Shown in pieces: positions 6,144 through 14,007 of a DNA stretch of 15,429 nucleotides (its first letter is position 1; every line of letters begins with the position of its first letter). This DNA is from Acidobacteriota bacterium (GTDB lineage: Bacteria > Acidobacteriota > Terriglobia > Bryobacterales > Bryobacteraceae). The notes under the pieces were generated by a model, which saw nothing but the letters and a program-made list of their open reading frames with translations, did no database searches and was not told the origin of the DNA. The DNA is taken from positions 1 through 15,429 of the forward strand of contig VFZQ01000036.1 of NCBI GenBank assembly GCA_016871135.1, read 5' to 3'. Both the position numbers and the translations under genes were made by a program.

Positions 6144-9100
6144 GATTCAGGCCGAAATCGGCCGCGGCGGTTTTGGCCGCGTTTACAAGGGCTTCGACCC
6201 AACTGTAGGCCGTGTCGTCGCGATCAAAGTCCTCCTTCCCGACGCCTCCGACCCCGAGTTCCTCACACGCTTTCGACTCGAAGCCACCACCGCCGGCAAC
6301 CTTCACCATCCGAATCTCGTCACCATCCACGAGTTCGGCGAAGAAGGCGGCAATCACTATCTGGTGATGGAGTATCTGGAAGGCGACGACCTCCAGAAAA
6401 TTCTCAAGGATCGCCGGCCGATGACGATTCTCGACAAGGTCGAAATCATGCAGCAGGTGGCCGCCGGACTGCACTGCGCCCATGAGAGCGAAATCGTTCA
6501 CCGCGACGTGAAGCCCGCCAACATCATGGTGATGCGGGACAACCTCGTCAAGATGATGGACTTCGGCATCGCGCGCCTAACCCGCTCCGATACGACGCGG
6601 TTCACCAAGGCCGGCTTTCTCGTCGGGACGCTGAACTACATGAGCCCCGAGCAGTTCCGCGACGCCGATGTCGACGCTCTCTGCGACATCTGGGCGTTCG
6701 GCGTGATCTACTACGAGTTCATTACCGGGCGATTCCCATTCGAGGGCTCCACGCCCCCGGCGATTCTCTATAGCATCACCAACGTCGAGCCGCCCGCACC
6801 ATCGACACTCGTTCCCGATTGCCCCGAGTCGCTCAGCCAGCTCATCATGAAGGCGCTTTCGAAAGACCGCGACCTGCGTTACCAAAGTCTCCACGAGTTT
6901 CAACTCGATGCTGGGCCGATATTAATGGAGCTGCGCAAACAACGCGCCTCGGAGTTGTTGCCCGAAGCGCGGTCCCTGTTCGAACAGCAGCGCGGGGAAG
7001 AAGCCCAGCGCTTCGTTCGGCGCGTCCTTGATCTCGATCCGCTGAATGTCGAGGCGCGCCAACTTCGCGAGCGCATTCAGAAAATGGCGCAGCAGCAGGC
7101 GATCCAACCGAAGGTTGGCGCTCTGAAATCCAACGGCCAGGACCTGCTTTCCAAGGGCCGTTATGCCGAAGCGATTCAAAACTTCGAAAACGCGCTTCGC
7201 ATGGATTCGGCAAACACCGAAATCCGGCAACTGCTCGAGGTGGCGCGCGGCTCGGTCGACAAGTACCGCAAGGCGCAGGAACTCGCCGAAGCCGCCGCCA
7301 AACTTGCCGACAAGCAGGACTTCACCGGCGCGCACGAGATGGTCAAACAGGCGCTCGCCGTGGACTCCGCCAACACGCGCGCCCGCGAGGTCTTAACCCG
7401 CGTAGAACATGCCTTTGACTCGCAGGAACGGCGCAAGGAAGTTGCCGAACTTGTGGCCGGTGCGGGCGCGATGGCCTCCGCCGGCGCCTTCGACGACGCT
7501 CTCGCGCTGCTTGGCGAGGCCTCTAAACGGCTGCACGAACCGCCGGAGATCGTCGAGGCTGTCTCGCGTATCGAAGCCGCGAAGAAACAAAGACTGGAGA
7601 GCGATCGCCGTCTGCGCGCGATGGCCGAAGCCACCGAAATGCTTCGGCAAGAGCGCGTCGATCAAGCCGAGAACATCCTCCATCCAATCAGGAAGGAAGC
7701 GCCGGACCAACCGGGTCTGGCCGAGTTGCTCAACGCCTGTTCAGAATTGCGCCGCAAGCTGGAACGCCGCGATGCCGTCCGCCGCGTCACCGAACGCGTC
7801 CATGGCATGCAGCAGGACGGCGAACTCGACCGCGCTCTCGCGCTCGCCGAACGCGCGCTCACCGAATTCACCGGCGAACACGCTCTGGCGTCATTGCGCG
7901 ACGAAGCCGCGAAATTCGTTCAGCAGAGGGATGAACGCCGCGCGATCGACGAGACTCTCCGCGCCGCCACCGACCTGCGCGCCGCCGGCAAAGCACCCGA
8001 GGCGCTCGCGAAGCTGCGCGAAACGTTGCATCGCGTGGGCGAGGTCCCCGCACTGCAATCTCTCGCCAACGAGATCGAGGTCGACCTCCGTGCCCGCGAA
8101 GAACGCGCCGCTATTCAAAAGGCGACGGCCGAGGCGCGCGCGCTGCTCGGGCAATCGAAGTTCGCCGAAGCGCTGGCAAAGCTGGGGCCCCATTTGGCAG
8201 ATCCCGAAGTCGCGGCATTGGTCGCCAGCGTGGAAAAGGCAGCCGGCGAAGAAGCATCGAGCAAACAGCGCGACGCCGGGCTGGCCGCCGCGCGCGAGCA
8301 GCGCAAGAAGGGCGATCTCGACCAAGCGATCGAAACAGTCAAGGCCGTGCGCGCCAAGCACGGTGACTCGCCGATGCTCCGCGACCTGGAACGCGAGGTC
8401 GAAGCCGAGCGGCAACTCCGGAAAAAGCGCGAAGCGGTCACAGCCACCGCGGCGGAAGCCAAGAGCCGCATCGCCGCGTCGCAGTGGGATTCCGCCCGCG
8501 CACTTCTGCAGAACACGCTGAAAGAGTATCCCGGCGAACCGGAGCTAACCGCTCTGCTCGACGGCATCGAACGCGGTCTCTCCGAGCAGCAGGCGCGCCG
8601 GGAGAAAGACGAGGCGCGAAAGAAGTCGCGGATGCTCGAAGGCCAAGGACGCGATGCGGATGCGCTGGCCGCGATCGACGCCGCTTTGCAAGTCCACGCC
8701 GGCGACCCCGAACTCTTCTCCGCGCGCGCCGCGCTCGCCATGCGTTCGGCCGATCGCCAGCGCGCCGGCGATCTCTCCGCGCGCATGAAGCGCATTCAAG
8801 ACGCCATCGACCGCGCTCAGTTCGACGCCGCGCGGCAGGACCTGGACGACGCTCGCTCACAATTCGGGGAACAAACCGGCCTCGTTCGCCTCGCCGACGA
8901 GATCGAAGTCAAGCGCCGCATGGCCGAGCACGAAGCCGGCGCGAAAGCGATTGAACAGCTCATCGAAAAAGGCGCGCTTGCCGAGGCTGGTCCGCGCTTG
9001 CTGCAAGCCCTCGCCGCCAATCCCCGTGACCCGCGACTGCTAAAGCTCCAACAGTCGCTCGCCGCCGAAACAGCCTTCGTCGAGACCCTGCATACCATCG

Positions 9101-10668
9101 AGCAACATCTCGACAACAAACGCCTCGATCTCGCCGAGAATTTACTGCGAAACTCCAGCGGCGCGCGACCGCCCTCCGAGGCATTCAAACGTCTCTTGCA
9201 GCGTCTTGCCAAGGAGCGCGAGAAGCAGAAATCCGAACGGGCCGCTGCTCTGACGAAAGCGGCCGATCTCTCCCGCCGCGGCTCGCTCGAAGAAGCCGTG
9301 GGCGTGCTGCGTTCCCTGATCGACCAAAACCCCAATGACGCCGAGGCGATCCAGGCGCTCGATCAACTCAACGCCGCCCGCGGCGCGCATCTCAAGCAAA
9401 AAGATTACGCCAACCGCATCGCCGATCTGGAAAACAAGCGCCGCAACGATCAACCCCAGCTCGTCAAGGAAGGCGCGGGCGTGTTGCTGCTTGAATTCCC
9501 CGGTGACCCGCAGGCCACCGGCCTGTTGACTTGGGCGGATAAGCGCCTCCATGAACTCGGTGCACCGAAGCAAGGTATTGCAATGTGGAAGGTGGCCGTG
9601 GCCGGCGTCGCCGCCGTCGTGATCGCGGCGGGCGCGTACTTCACGCTTGGCCCCAAACCGGGAACGGTCTCCTGGAGCGTCTCTACGCAAAAACTGGCCT
9701 TTGCGTGGAAGATGGGCGAAAGCCTTCCCGAGCCGAAAACCATCGCGCTATCAAGCGCCAATGGCGTCGTCGGTCTGACCGCAAGCGGCGCCGCGCCCTG
9801 GCTTAACGTCGACCCCGCACACGCCGAAACGCCAGGGCAATTCTCGATCGGCATCGCGCCCACCGGCCTTGCTCCCGGCGACTACAAAACACAGATCAAA
9901 CTCGAAGCGTCGACAGGCGAACCCAAATCGCGCGTCATCGACGTAACGATGAAAATCACCGGCCGGGCCGCGCAGCCGCAAACGCCCAACGCCCCGCACC
10001 TCACCGTCGACTCCGATCTCTTGACGTTCGACGTGCGCCAAGGCGCCGCTTCCGGCGATAGCAAAGTTGTCCATGTTCGCGGCAGCGGAGTGTCCCGTAT
10101 ATCGGTGGCTGCGCGCGCCAAGGGTTCGTGGTTGTCCGCCGCGCCAACCAGCGCCGCGCTCCCCACGTCTATTTCCGTTCAAGTTTCACCGGCCGGTCTT
10201 GCGCCAGGTTCATACCAAGGCGAGGTCGCCATTAACGCCGACGGCGCTGCCCCGCAGCGCATCAACGTCTCACTCCGCGTGCGCGAAGCCGACAAGCCGG
10301 TCGTCGTCACGCAAATTCCCGATCCTCCGAAAAAGCAGCCCGACCCGCCGAAGGAGCTACCGAAGGAGCAACCCAAAGAAGCGCCGATTCCCGTCGGCAC
10401 GTATGCGGGTCCTCGCCGCGGAAACATCACGTGGGTCGGCGAACTCGCGCCCGGACAAAAGGTCACGATTTCGAAGGAAGGCGGCTCCTCTGGCAGCGCC
10501 AACCGCACCTTCCCGGGCGACGTGCCCATCCGCATCGAAGTCACGACTCCGGGCGTAAACGTCGAGTCAGCGCCCGCCGCCGCCAACCGTTTTTCGCGTG
10601 CCGTTCTCGTCAACAACTCGGCCGGCCCAGTCACTCTGATCCAGATCCGCTGGTTCGTACAAGAGTAG
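6121..10668 (+). CDS. Membrane Ser/Thr kinase with 56-residue helical repeats and BACON-like ectodomains
   Basis: This is a 1515-residue Hanks-type kinase. The catalytic domain occupies about 7-265: glycine loop GRGGFGRV (14-21), lysine K36 in VAIK, HRDVKPAN with D129, DFG at 147-149, SPEQ, and DIWAFG. All catalytic residues are present, so it should be active in the cytoplasm. Residues about 288-1150 are a long TPR-like alpha solenoid of about 16 units with charged linker helices. One transmembrane helix follows (about 1157-1177, KVAVAGVAAVVIAAGAYF). Outside lie two BACON-like Ig-fold domains (about 1181-1280 and 1295-1390; each has a W-L near the middle and an LAPG-Y turn), a Pro/Lys-rich linker (about 1398-1425) and a C-terminal beta-rich domain of about 90 residues that I do not recognise. 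The topology is kinase-in, sensor-out, as in PknB-type receptors. The next gene begins 27 bases downstream. Confidence 0.93.
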   Translation: MERIGKYEIQAEIGRGGFGRVYKGFDPTVGRVVAIKVLLPDASDPEFLTRFRLEATTAGNLHHPNLVTIHEFGEEGGNHYLVMEYLEGDDLQKILKDRRPMTILDKVEIMQQVAAGLHCAHESEIVHRDVKPANIMVMRDNLVKMMDFGIARLTRSDTTRFTKAGFLVGTLNYMSPEQFRDADVDALCDIWAFGVIYYEFITGRFPFEGSTPPAILYSITNVEPPAPSTLVPDCPESLSQLIMKALSKDRDLRYQSLHEFQLDAGPILMELRKQRASELLPEARSLFEQQRGEEAQRFVRRVLDLDPLNVEARQLRERIQKMAQQQAIQPKVGALKSNGQDLLSKGRYAEAIQNFENALRMDSANTEIRQLLEVARGSVDKYRKAQELAEAAAKLADKQDFTGAHEMVKQALAVDSANTRAREVLTRVEHAFDSQERRKEVAELVAGAGAMASAGAFDDALALLGEASKRLHEPPEIVEAVSRIEAAKKQRLESDRRLRAMAEATEMLRQERVDQAENILHPIRKEAPDQPGLAELLNACSELRRKLERRDAVRRVTERVHGMQQDGELDRALALAERALTEFTGEHALASLRDEAAKFVQQRDERRAIDETLRAATDLRAAGKAPEALAKLRETLHRVGEVPALQSLANEIEVDLRAREERAAIQKATAEARALLGQSKFAEALAKLGPHLADPEVAALVASVEKAAGEEASSKQRDAGLAAAREQRKKGDLDQAIETVKAVRAKHGDSPMLRDLEREVEAERQLRKKREAVTATAAEAKSRIAASQWDSARALLQNTLKEYPGEPELTALLDGIERGLSEQQARREKDEARKKSRMLEGQGRDADALAAIDAALQVHAGDPELFSARAALAMRSADRQRAGDLSARMKRIQDAIDRAQFDAARQDLDDARSQFGEQTGLVRLADEIEVKRRMAEHEAGAKAIEQLIEKGALAEAGPRLLQALAANPRDPRLLKLQQSLAAETAFVETLHTIEQHLDNKRLDLAENLLRNSSGARPPSEAFKRLLQRLAKEREKQKSERAAALTKAADLSRRGSLEEAVGVLRSLIDQNPNDAEAIQALDQLNAARGAHLKQKDYANRIADLENKRRNDQPQLVKEGAGVLLLEFPGDPQATGLLTWADKRLHELGAPKQGIAMWKVAVAGVAAVVIAAGAYFTLGPKPGTVSWSVSTQKLAFAWKMGESLPEPKTIALSSANGVVGLTASGAAPWLNVDPAHAETPGQFSIGIAPTGLAPGDYKTQIKLEASTGEPKSRVIDVTMKITGRAAQPQTPNAPHLTVDSDLLTFDVRQGAASGDSKVVHVRGSGVSRISVAARAKGSWLSAAPTSAALPTSISVQVSPAGLAPGSYQGEVAINADGAAPQRINVSLRVREADKPVVVTQIPDPPKKQPDPPKELPKEQPKEAPIPVGTYAGPRRGNITWVGELAPGQKVTISKEGGSSGSANRTFPGDVPIRIEVTTPGVNVESAPAAANRFSRAVLVNNSAGPVTLIQIRWFVQE
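6982..9579 (+). repeat. Sixteen tandem protein-level repeats, mostly 168 bp apart
   Basis: The kinase middle region is built of about 16 diverged TPR-like units. I anchored each unit at the turn before its second helix (pattern x-x-G-x-[FLY]-x-x-A). Anchors fall at 6982, 7150, 7309, 7477, 7645, 7813, 7981, 8149, 8305, 8473, 8641, 8809, 8965, 9112, 9274 and 9442. Ten of the fifteen intervals are exactly 168 bases (56 residues); the others are 147-162. The first and last units are weaker matches. Nucleotide identity between units is low, so this is an old protein repeat, not a recent DNA amplification. A unit of 56 exceeds the 34 residues of a canonical TPR and suggests a TPR hairpin plus a charged helix of about 22 residues. 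Confidence 0.75.
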
Positions 10669-10674
10669 TCGTAT

Positions 10675-10680
10675 TAGAAT
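10675..10680 (+). promoter_or_regulatory. TAGAAT hexamer, candidate -10 element
   Basis: TAGAAT differs from TATAAT at one base. It lies in the 27-base gap between kinase stop and caspase-FGE start, 15 bases before the ATG. No -35 match is evident at normal spacing. It may be an internal promoter giving a very short leader. The gap lacks a clear Shine-Dalgarno sequence. Confidence 0.35.
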
Positions 10681-10695
10681 CGGGACATCGCCCCT

Positions 10696-12204
10696 ATGCG
10701 TGTTCTGTTCCTCAGCCTCGCCGTTTTTACCCTCGCCGCGCAAGACCGCCGGGCGCTGCTGCTGGTCAATTCGGAGTATCAAAAGCTCGCCCCTCGCGCG
10801 GTGAATAGCGCCGATCTGGACGCGCTCAAGTCCGCGCTCGCGGCCGCCAAGTTCGCCGTTTCCGAGGAACGAAACCTCGCGCAGGGACAGATCGAAAAGA
10901 TCGCCTTCCTCTCGTCGATCAAACAAGGCGACACGGTTTTGATCTATTACACCGGCTACGCCATGCAGTCCAAGAGCGACAACTTCATCGTCCCCGTCGA
11001 CTACGATCCCGCCAAAGCCGGCGACGCCACGTTCCTCGCGCAGTCGATGACCGGCTTCTTCCAGATGCTCGACGACAAGAAGGCCGGCGTGAAGATGATG
11101 CTGATCGACGCCCCCGAACAGCCCGCCGCGCTGCTTCCAAAGGCGACGGGCGCAGGCTTGGCCGCGCCCGAACTCGCTGACCTCGGCCAGATCGCATTTC
11201 TATCGGCGTCGGCCCTGAACGCGCTCCCAGTCGCGCTGGACGCAACGGAACGCGGCGCCTTTGTGCGGCAGATCGCGGAGCTAATCCGCAAGCCCGGCAC
11301 GACGCTTGTCGAACTATTGGTCGGAGCGCAAGGCAGCGTGTCGAAAAAGATCAGCCCTTTCTCGAACAGCACCGTCACCGCCGCCTTCCGCTTCACGGAC
11401 CCGCCCCCGCCGCCGAAGGAAGCCCCGCCGTCCAAGCCCGTCGACTCCTTTATCTCCAAGGACCGCGTCAACAGCAAGGACCGTCAAAGCTATGTCTACA
11501 TTCCCGCCGGCAAGTTTCTCATGGGTTGCGCCAAGGATGACACCAAGTGCGAAGAACACGAGAAACCGCAACACGAAGTCACGTTGACCAAGGCTTTCTG
11601 GATGGGCGAGACCGAAGTTACCGTCGAAGCGTACAAGCGTTTCCTCGAAATGACCGACCCCAAGAAGAAACTGCCCCGCGCCCCCGTTGAACATGAAGGC
11701 TGGCGAAACACGAACCTGCCCATGCCTGCGTTCAGCTATGACGACGCCGCCGCGTTCTGCAAATTCGCCGGCGGGCGCTTGCCGTCCGAAGCCGAATGGG
11801 AATACGCCGCGCGCGCCGGCAAAGCCAACGAGATCGTACCGCTTTCGTCGGAAAACGCTCGCGAAAAAGCCAATTTCCACGGCCGCAAAGGCAACGACCG
11901 CTTCGACTATGTCGCCCAGGTCAAGCAATTCGACCCCAACGCCTTCGGCCTGTTTGACATGTTCGGCAACCTTTGGGAGATGACCTCCGACTTCTACGAC
12001 AAAGGCTACTACGCCGCTTCTCCCAAATCCGATCCCAAGGGCCCGGCCTCCGGCAAGGAACGTGCCTCGCGCGGCGGCTCGTGGGATTCCGATCCCGCGC
12101 AACATTTGCGCATTTCATTCCGCAACAAAGGCAACGGCGGCAATATCGTCGGCTGGCGCTGCGTTATCGAAGACTCCGAAGAAACGAGAAAACTCCTCCG
12201 CTAA
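10696..12204 (+). CDS. Exported degenerate caspase-fold protein fused to FGE/SUMF1-fold domain
   Basis: This is a 502-residue protein with a Sec signal peptide (MRVLFLSLAVFTLAA, then Q). Residues about 17-225 follow the bacterial caspase (peptidase C14) fold: RRALLLVNSEY, a GDTVLIYYTGYA strand, NFIVPVD, and LIDAPEQP. In active members these read YYxGHG and DAC. Here tyrosine (Y88) replaces the catalytic His and proline (P140) replaces the catalytic Cys, so proteolysis is not expected. A proline-rich linker (about 235-252) leads to a formylglycine-generating-enzyme-like domain (about 265-497: YIPAGKFLMGC, FWMGETEVTVEAY, GGRLPSEAEWEYAARAG, FDMFGNLWEMTSD, RGGSWDSDPAQHLRISFRN, GWRCV). The cysteine pair that true FGEs carry after RGGS is absent. 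C278 and C285 could form a disulfide in the periplasm. It follows the kinase gene by 27 bases, and the next gene abuts its TAA. A binding or scaffold role is inferred. Confidence 0.88.
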   Translation: MRVLFLSLAVFTLAAQDRRALLLVNSEYQKLAPRAVNSADLDALKSALAAAKFAVSEERNLAQGQIEKIAFLSSIKQGDTVLIYYTGYAMQSKSDNFIVPVDYDPAKAGDATFLAQSMTGFFQMLDDKKAGVKMMLIDAPEQPAALLPKATGAGLAAPELADLGQIAFLSASALNALPVALDATERGAFVRQIAELIRKPGTTLVELLVGAQGSVSKKISPFSNSTVTAAFRFTDPPPPPKEAPPSKPVDSFISKDRVNSKDRQSYVYIPAGKFLMGCAKDDTKCEEHEKPQHEVTLTKAFWMGETEVTVEAYKRFLEMTDPKKKLPRAPVEHEGWRNTNLPMPAFSYDDAAAFCKFAGGRLPSEAEWEYAARAGKANEIVPLSSENAREKANFHGRKGNDRFDYVAQVKQFDPNAFGLFDMFGNLWEMTSDFYDKGYYAASPKSDPKGPASGKERASRGGSWDSDPAQHLRISFRNKGNGGNIVGWRCVIEDSEETRKLLR

Positions 12205-13257
12205 ATGTCCTCCTTCAAAATCGCCGTCCTTCCCGGTGACGGCATCGGTTCCGACGTTACCAACGAAAGTCTGAAAGCCCTCAGTGCCGTCGCCGCCGCC
12301 ATCCCTACCCTTCATTTTCAGTTCGACGAATTTTCCGTCGGCGCGGGCGAATTTCTCAAGAGGGGTAACCCGCTCCCGGAAGAGACCTTCGGGCAGTTCC
12401 CGAACTACGACGCCATTCTCCTCGGCGCCATGGGCCTCCCCGGCGTGCGCTGGCCCGACGGCAAGGAGATGACACCGCAGATCGATCTCCGCGAACGCCT
12501 CGATCTTTACTGCGGCCTTCGCCCCATCAAGACTTATCACCCCAACGACACGCCGCTGAAGTCACAAAGACCCATCGACTTCGTCCTCATCCGTGAGAGC
12601 ACCGAAGGCCTCTTCGCCGCGCGCCACGGCAGCGCCGATCTCAACTCCGACTCAGCCACCGACTCCATGCGCATCACTCGCCACGCCTCGGTCCGCCTCT
12701 TTCACTCCGCCTTCAAACTCGCGCGGACGCGCCGCAAGAAGGTCACGCTCATCGATAAGGCTAACGTGCTCCCGTCGATGGCCTACTTCCGCACGATCTT
12801 CAATGAAATCGCCAAGGAATACCCAGACGTAGAAACCGAAGCCAACTACGTCGACGCCGCCGCGCTCTTCCTCGTCCGCCGCCCCTGGGACTTCGACGTT
12901 ATGGTCACCGAAAACATGTTCGGCGATATTCTCTCCGATCTCGCCGCGGGCCTCGTCGGCGGCATGGGCATGGCGCCATCAGCCGATCTGGGCGACAAGT
13001 ACGCCGTCTTCCAGCCGTCCCACGGCACCGCGCCCGACATCGCCGGCAAAGGCATCGCCAACCCCGTCGCCATGATTCTCTCGGCGGCCATGATGCTCGA
13101 CTGGCTCCCCGGCGACGATGCCAAACGCGGCGGGCAAATCTTGCACCGCGCCGTAGCTGAAGTTCTTGCCGATCCCGCCAATCGCACTCCCGATGTCGGA
13201 GGCACAATGAAGACCCACGATCTCGGCGACAAGATCGCACAGGCCGTCCGCGCATGA
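12205..13257 (+). CDS. Isocitrate/isopropylmalate dehydrogenase family enzyme
   Basis: This is a 350-residue beta-hydroxyacid oxidative decarboxylase of the LeuB/ICDH/tartrate dehydrogenase superfamily. It has LPGDGIG at the N-terminus, substrate arginines R96 and R106 (LRERLDLYCGLRPIK) and R130 (IRESTEGLF), catalytic K185 (IDKANVL), and metal aspartates D217, D241 and D245 (NMFGDILSDLAAG). The HGTAPDIAGKGIANP segment matches NAD-using members. The site normally held by catalytic Tyr (as in RELTGGIY of LeuB) is Phe (F137), and the RESTEG signature differs from LeuB. A leucine-biosynthetic role is therefore unlikely without leuCD, and none is seen here. Its ATG abuts the previous TAA and its end overlaps the amidohydrolase start by 4 bases, so the two enzymes probably share a pathway. 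The substrate is a 2-hydroxy-acid of unknown identity. Confidence 0.88.
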   Translation: MSSFKIAVLPGDGIGSDVTNESLKALSAVAAAIPTLHFQFDEFSVGAGEFLKRGNPLPEETFGQFPNYDAILLGAMGLPGVRWPDGKEMTPQIDLRERLDLYCGLRPIKTYHPNDTPLKSQRPIDFVLIRESTEGLFAARHGSADLNSDSATDSMRITRHASVRLFHSAFKLARTRRKKVTLIDKANVLPSMAYFRTIFNEIAKEYPDVETEANYVDAAALFLVRRPWDFDVMVTENMFGDILSDLAAGLVGGMGMAPSADLGDKYAVFQPSHGTAPDIAGKGIANPVAMILSAAMMLDWLPGDDAKRGGQILHRAVAEVLADPANRTPDVGGTMKTHDLGDKIAQAVRA

Positions 13258-13997
13258 TGCACGGTTTTAAAGTCTTCGACACCCACACCCACATCGGCCG
13301 CGCGCGCCACTCCGGCACGGTGCGCACGGCCGAAGAGCTGCTGCGCGAAATGGACAAGCACGGAGTCGACAAGTCTCTCCTCATTCCGTTCCCCGTCGTC
13401 GACGATTTCAAGCGCGAGCACGATGAAATCGGCGCGGCCGTGAAACAATGGCCCGACCGCTTCGCCGGCGCGGCTTGCATCTATCCGTTCATTGATGAGC
13501 GCGACTTTGCCGCCGAAGTGAAGCGCTGTCGCCAAGAGTTCGGTTTCAAAGCCCTCAAGTTGCAGCCGATGTATCAGGCGCTAAATCCGGTCTCGCCGCG
13601 CAGCGACTTCTTCTTTCAAGCCGCGCGGGACAACGGACTGGCCGTCGTCGCCCACACTGGCTCGGGCGTGCCGTTTTCCTTGCCGTCGCTGTTCATCTCC
13701 GCCGCGCGCCGATTCCCGGAAGTAACGATCATCCTCGGCCACGCCGGCGGCTCGGTCTACATGCTGGAATGCGCCGTGGCCTCGCAAGTCTGTCCGAACA
13801 TCTACGTCGAACTCAGCTCGCTGATGCCCCATCACATCGCCGATCTCATGCACTACGTGCCCGTCGAAAAACTCCTGGCGGGCAGCGATCTTCCTTCGAG
13901 CATCGAGACCGAACTGGGCAAGATTTTCACACTGAACATCCCCGACGAGGCCAAGCGCCAAATTCTGTGGGACAATGCGGTCGCGCTTTTCGGGTAG
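13254..13997 (+). CDS. Amidohydrolase-family (Amidohydro_2) TIM-barrel enzyme
   Basis: This is a 247-residue protein that starts in an ATGA overlap with the dehydrogenase. ATG 13254 and ATG 13257 are both possible and differ by one residue. The metal-site pattern is complete: H11-x-H13 (FDTHTHIG), H134 (VVAHTGSG), H163 (ILGHAGGS) and D212 (LLAGSDLPSS). A conserved KALKLQPM strand precedes the first lone histidine. This is the compact amidohydrolase-related family that includes decarboxylases such as ACMSD and lactone or amide hydrolases, typically with one divalent metal. No signal peptide is seen, so it is cytoplasmic. Translational overlap with the dehydrogenase suggests consecutive steps, for example hydrolysis or decarboxylation of a ring-opened acid. 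The substrate is unknown. Its stop codon TAG is also the start of the TAGAAT element of the next gene. Confidence 0.87.
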   Translation: MMHGFKVFDTHTHIGRARHSGTVRTAEELLREMDKHGVDKSLLIPFPVVDDFKREHDEIGAAVKQWPDRFAGAACIYPFIDERDFAAEVKRCRQEFGFKALKLQPMYQALNPVSPRSDFFFQAARDNGLAVVAHTGSGVPFSLPSLFISAARRFPEVTIILGHAGGSVYMLECAVASQVCPNIYVELSSLMPHHIADLMHYVPVEKLLAGSDLPSSIETELGKIFTLNIPDEAKRQILWDNAVALFG

Positions 13998-14000
13998 AAT
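13995..14000 (+). promoter_or_regulatory. TAGAAT hexamer overlapping a stop codon, candidate -10
   Basis: TAGAAT begins with the amidohydrolase stop codon and ends 7 bases before the methyltransferase ATG at 14008. At this distance transcription would start at or beside the A of the ATG, giving a leaderless message. There is no Shine-Dalgarno sequence in the 10-base gap. No good -35 was found. Confidence 0.4.
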
Positions 14001-14007
14001 ACAGCCC

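Noticed and set aside
7409..8521. Plus-strand 370-codon frame within the kinase gene
   Set aside because: It is an out-of-frame reading of the helical repeats, rich in Arg/Ser/Pro, with no independent start signal.
6982..9579. Interpretation of the 168-bp period as a recent DNA tandem array or CRISPR-like structure
   Set aside because: Nucleotide identity between units is low and only protein-level positions recur.
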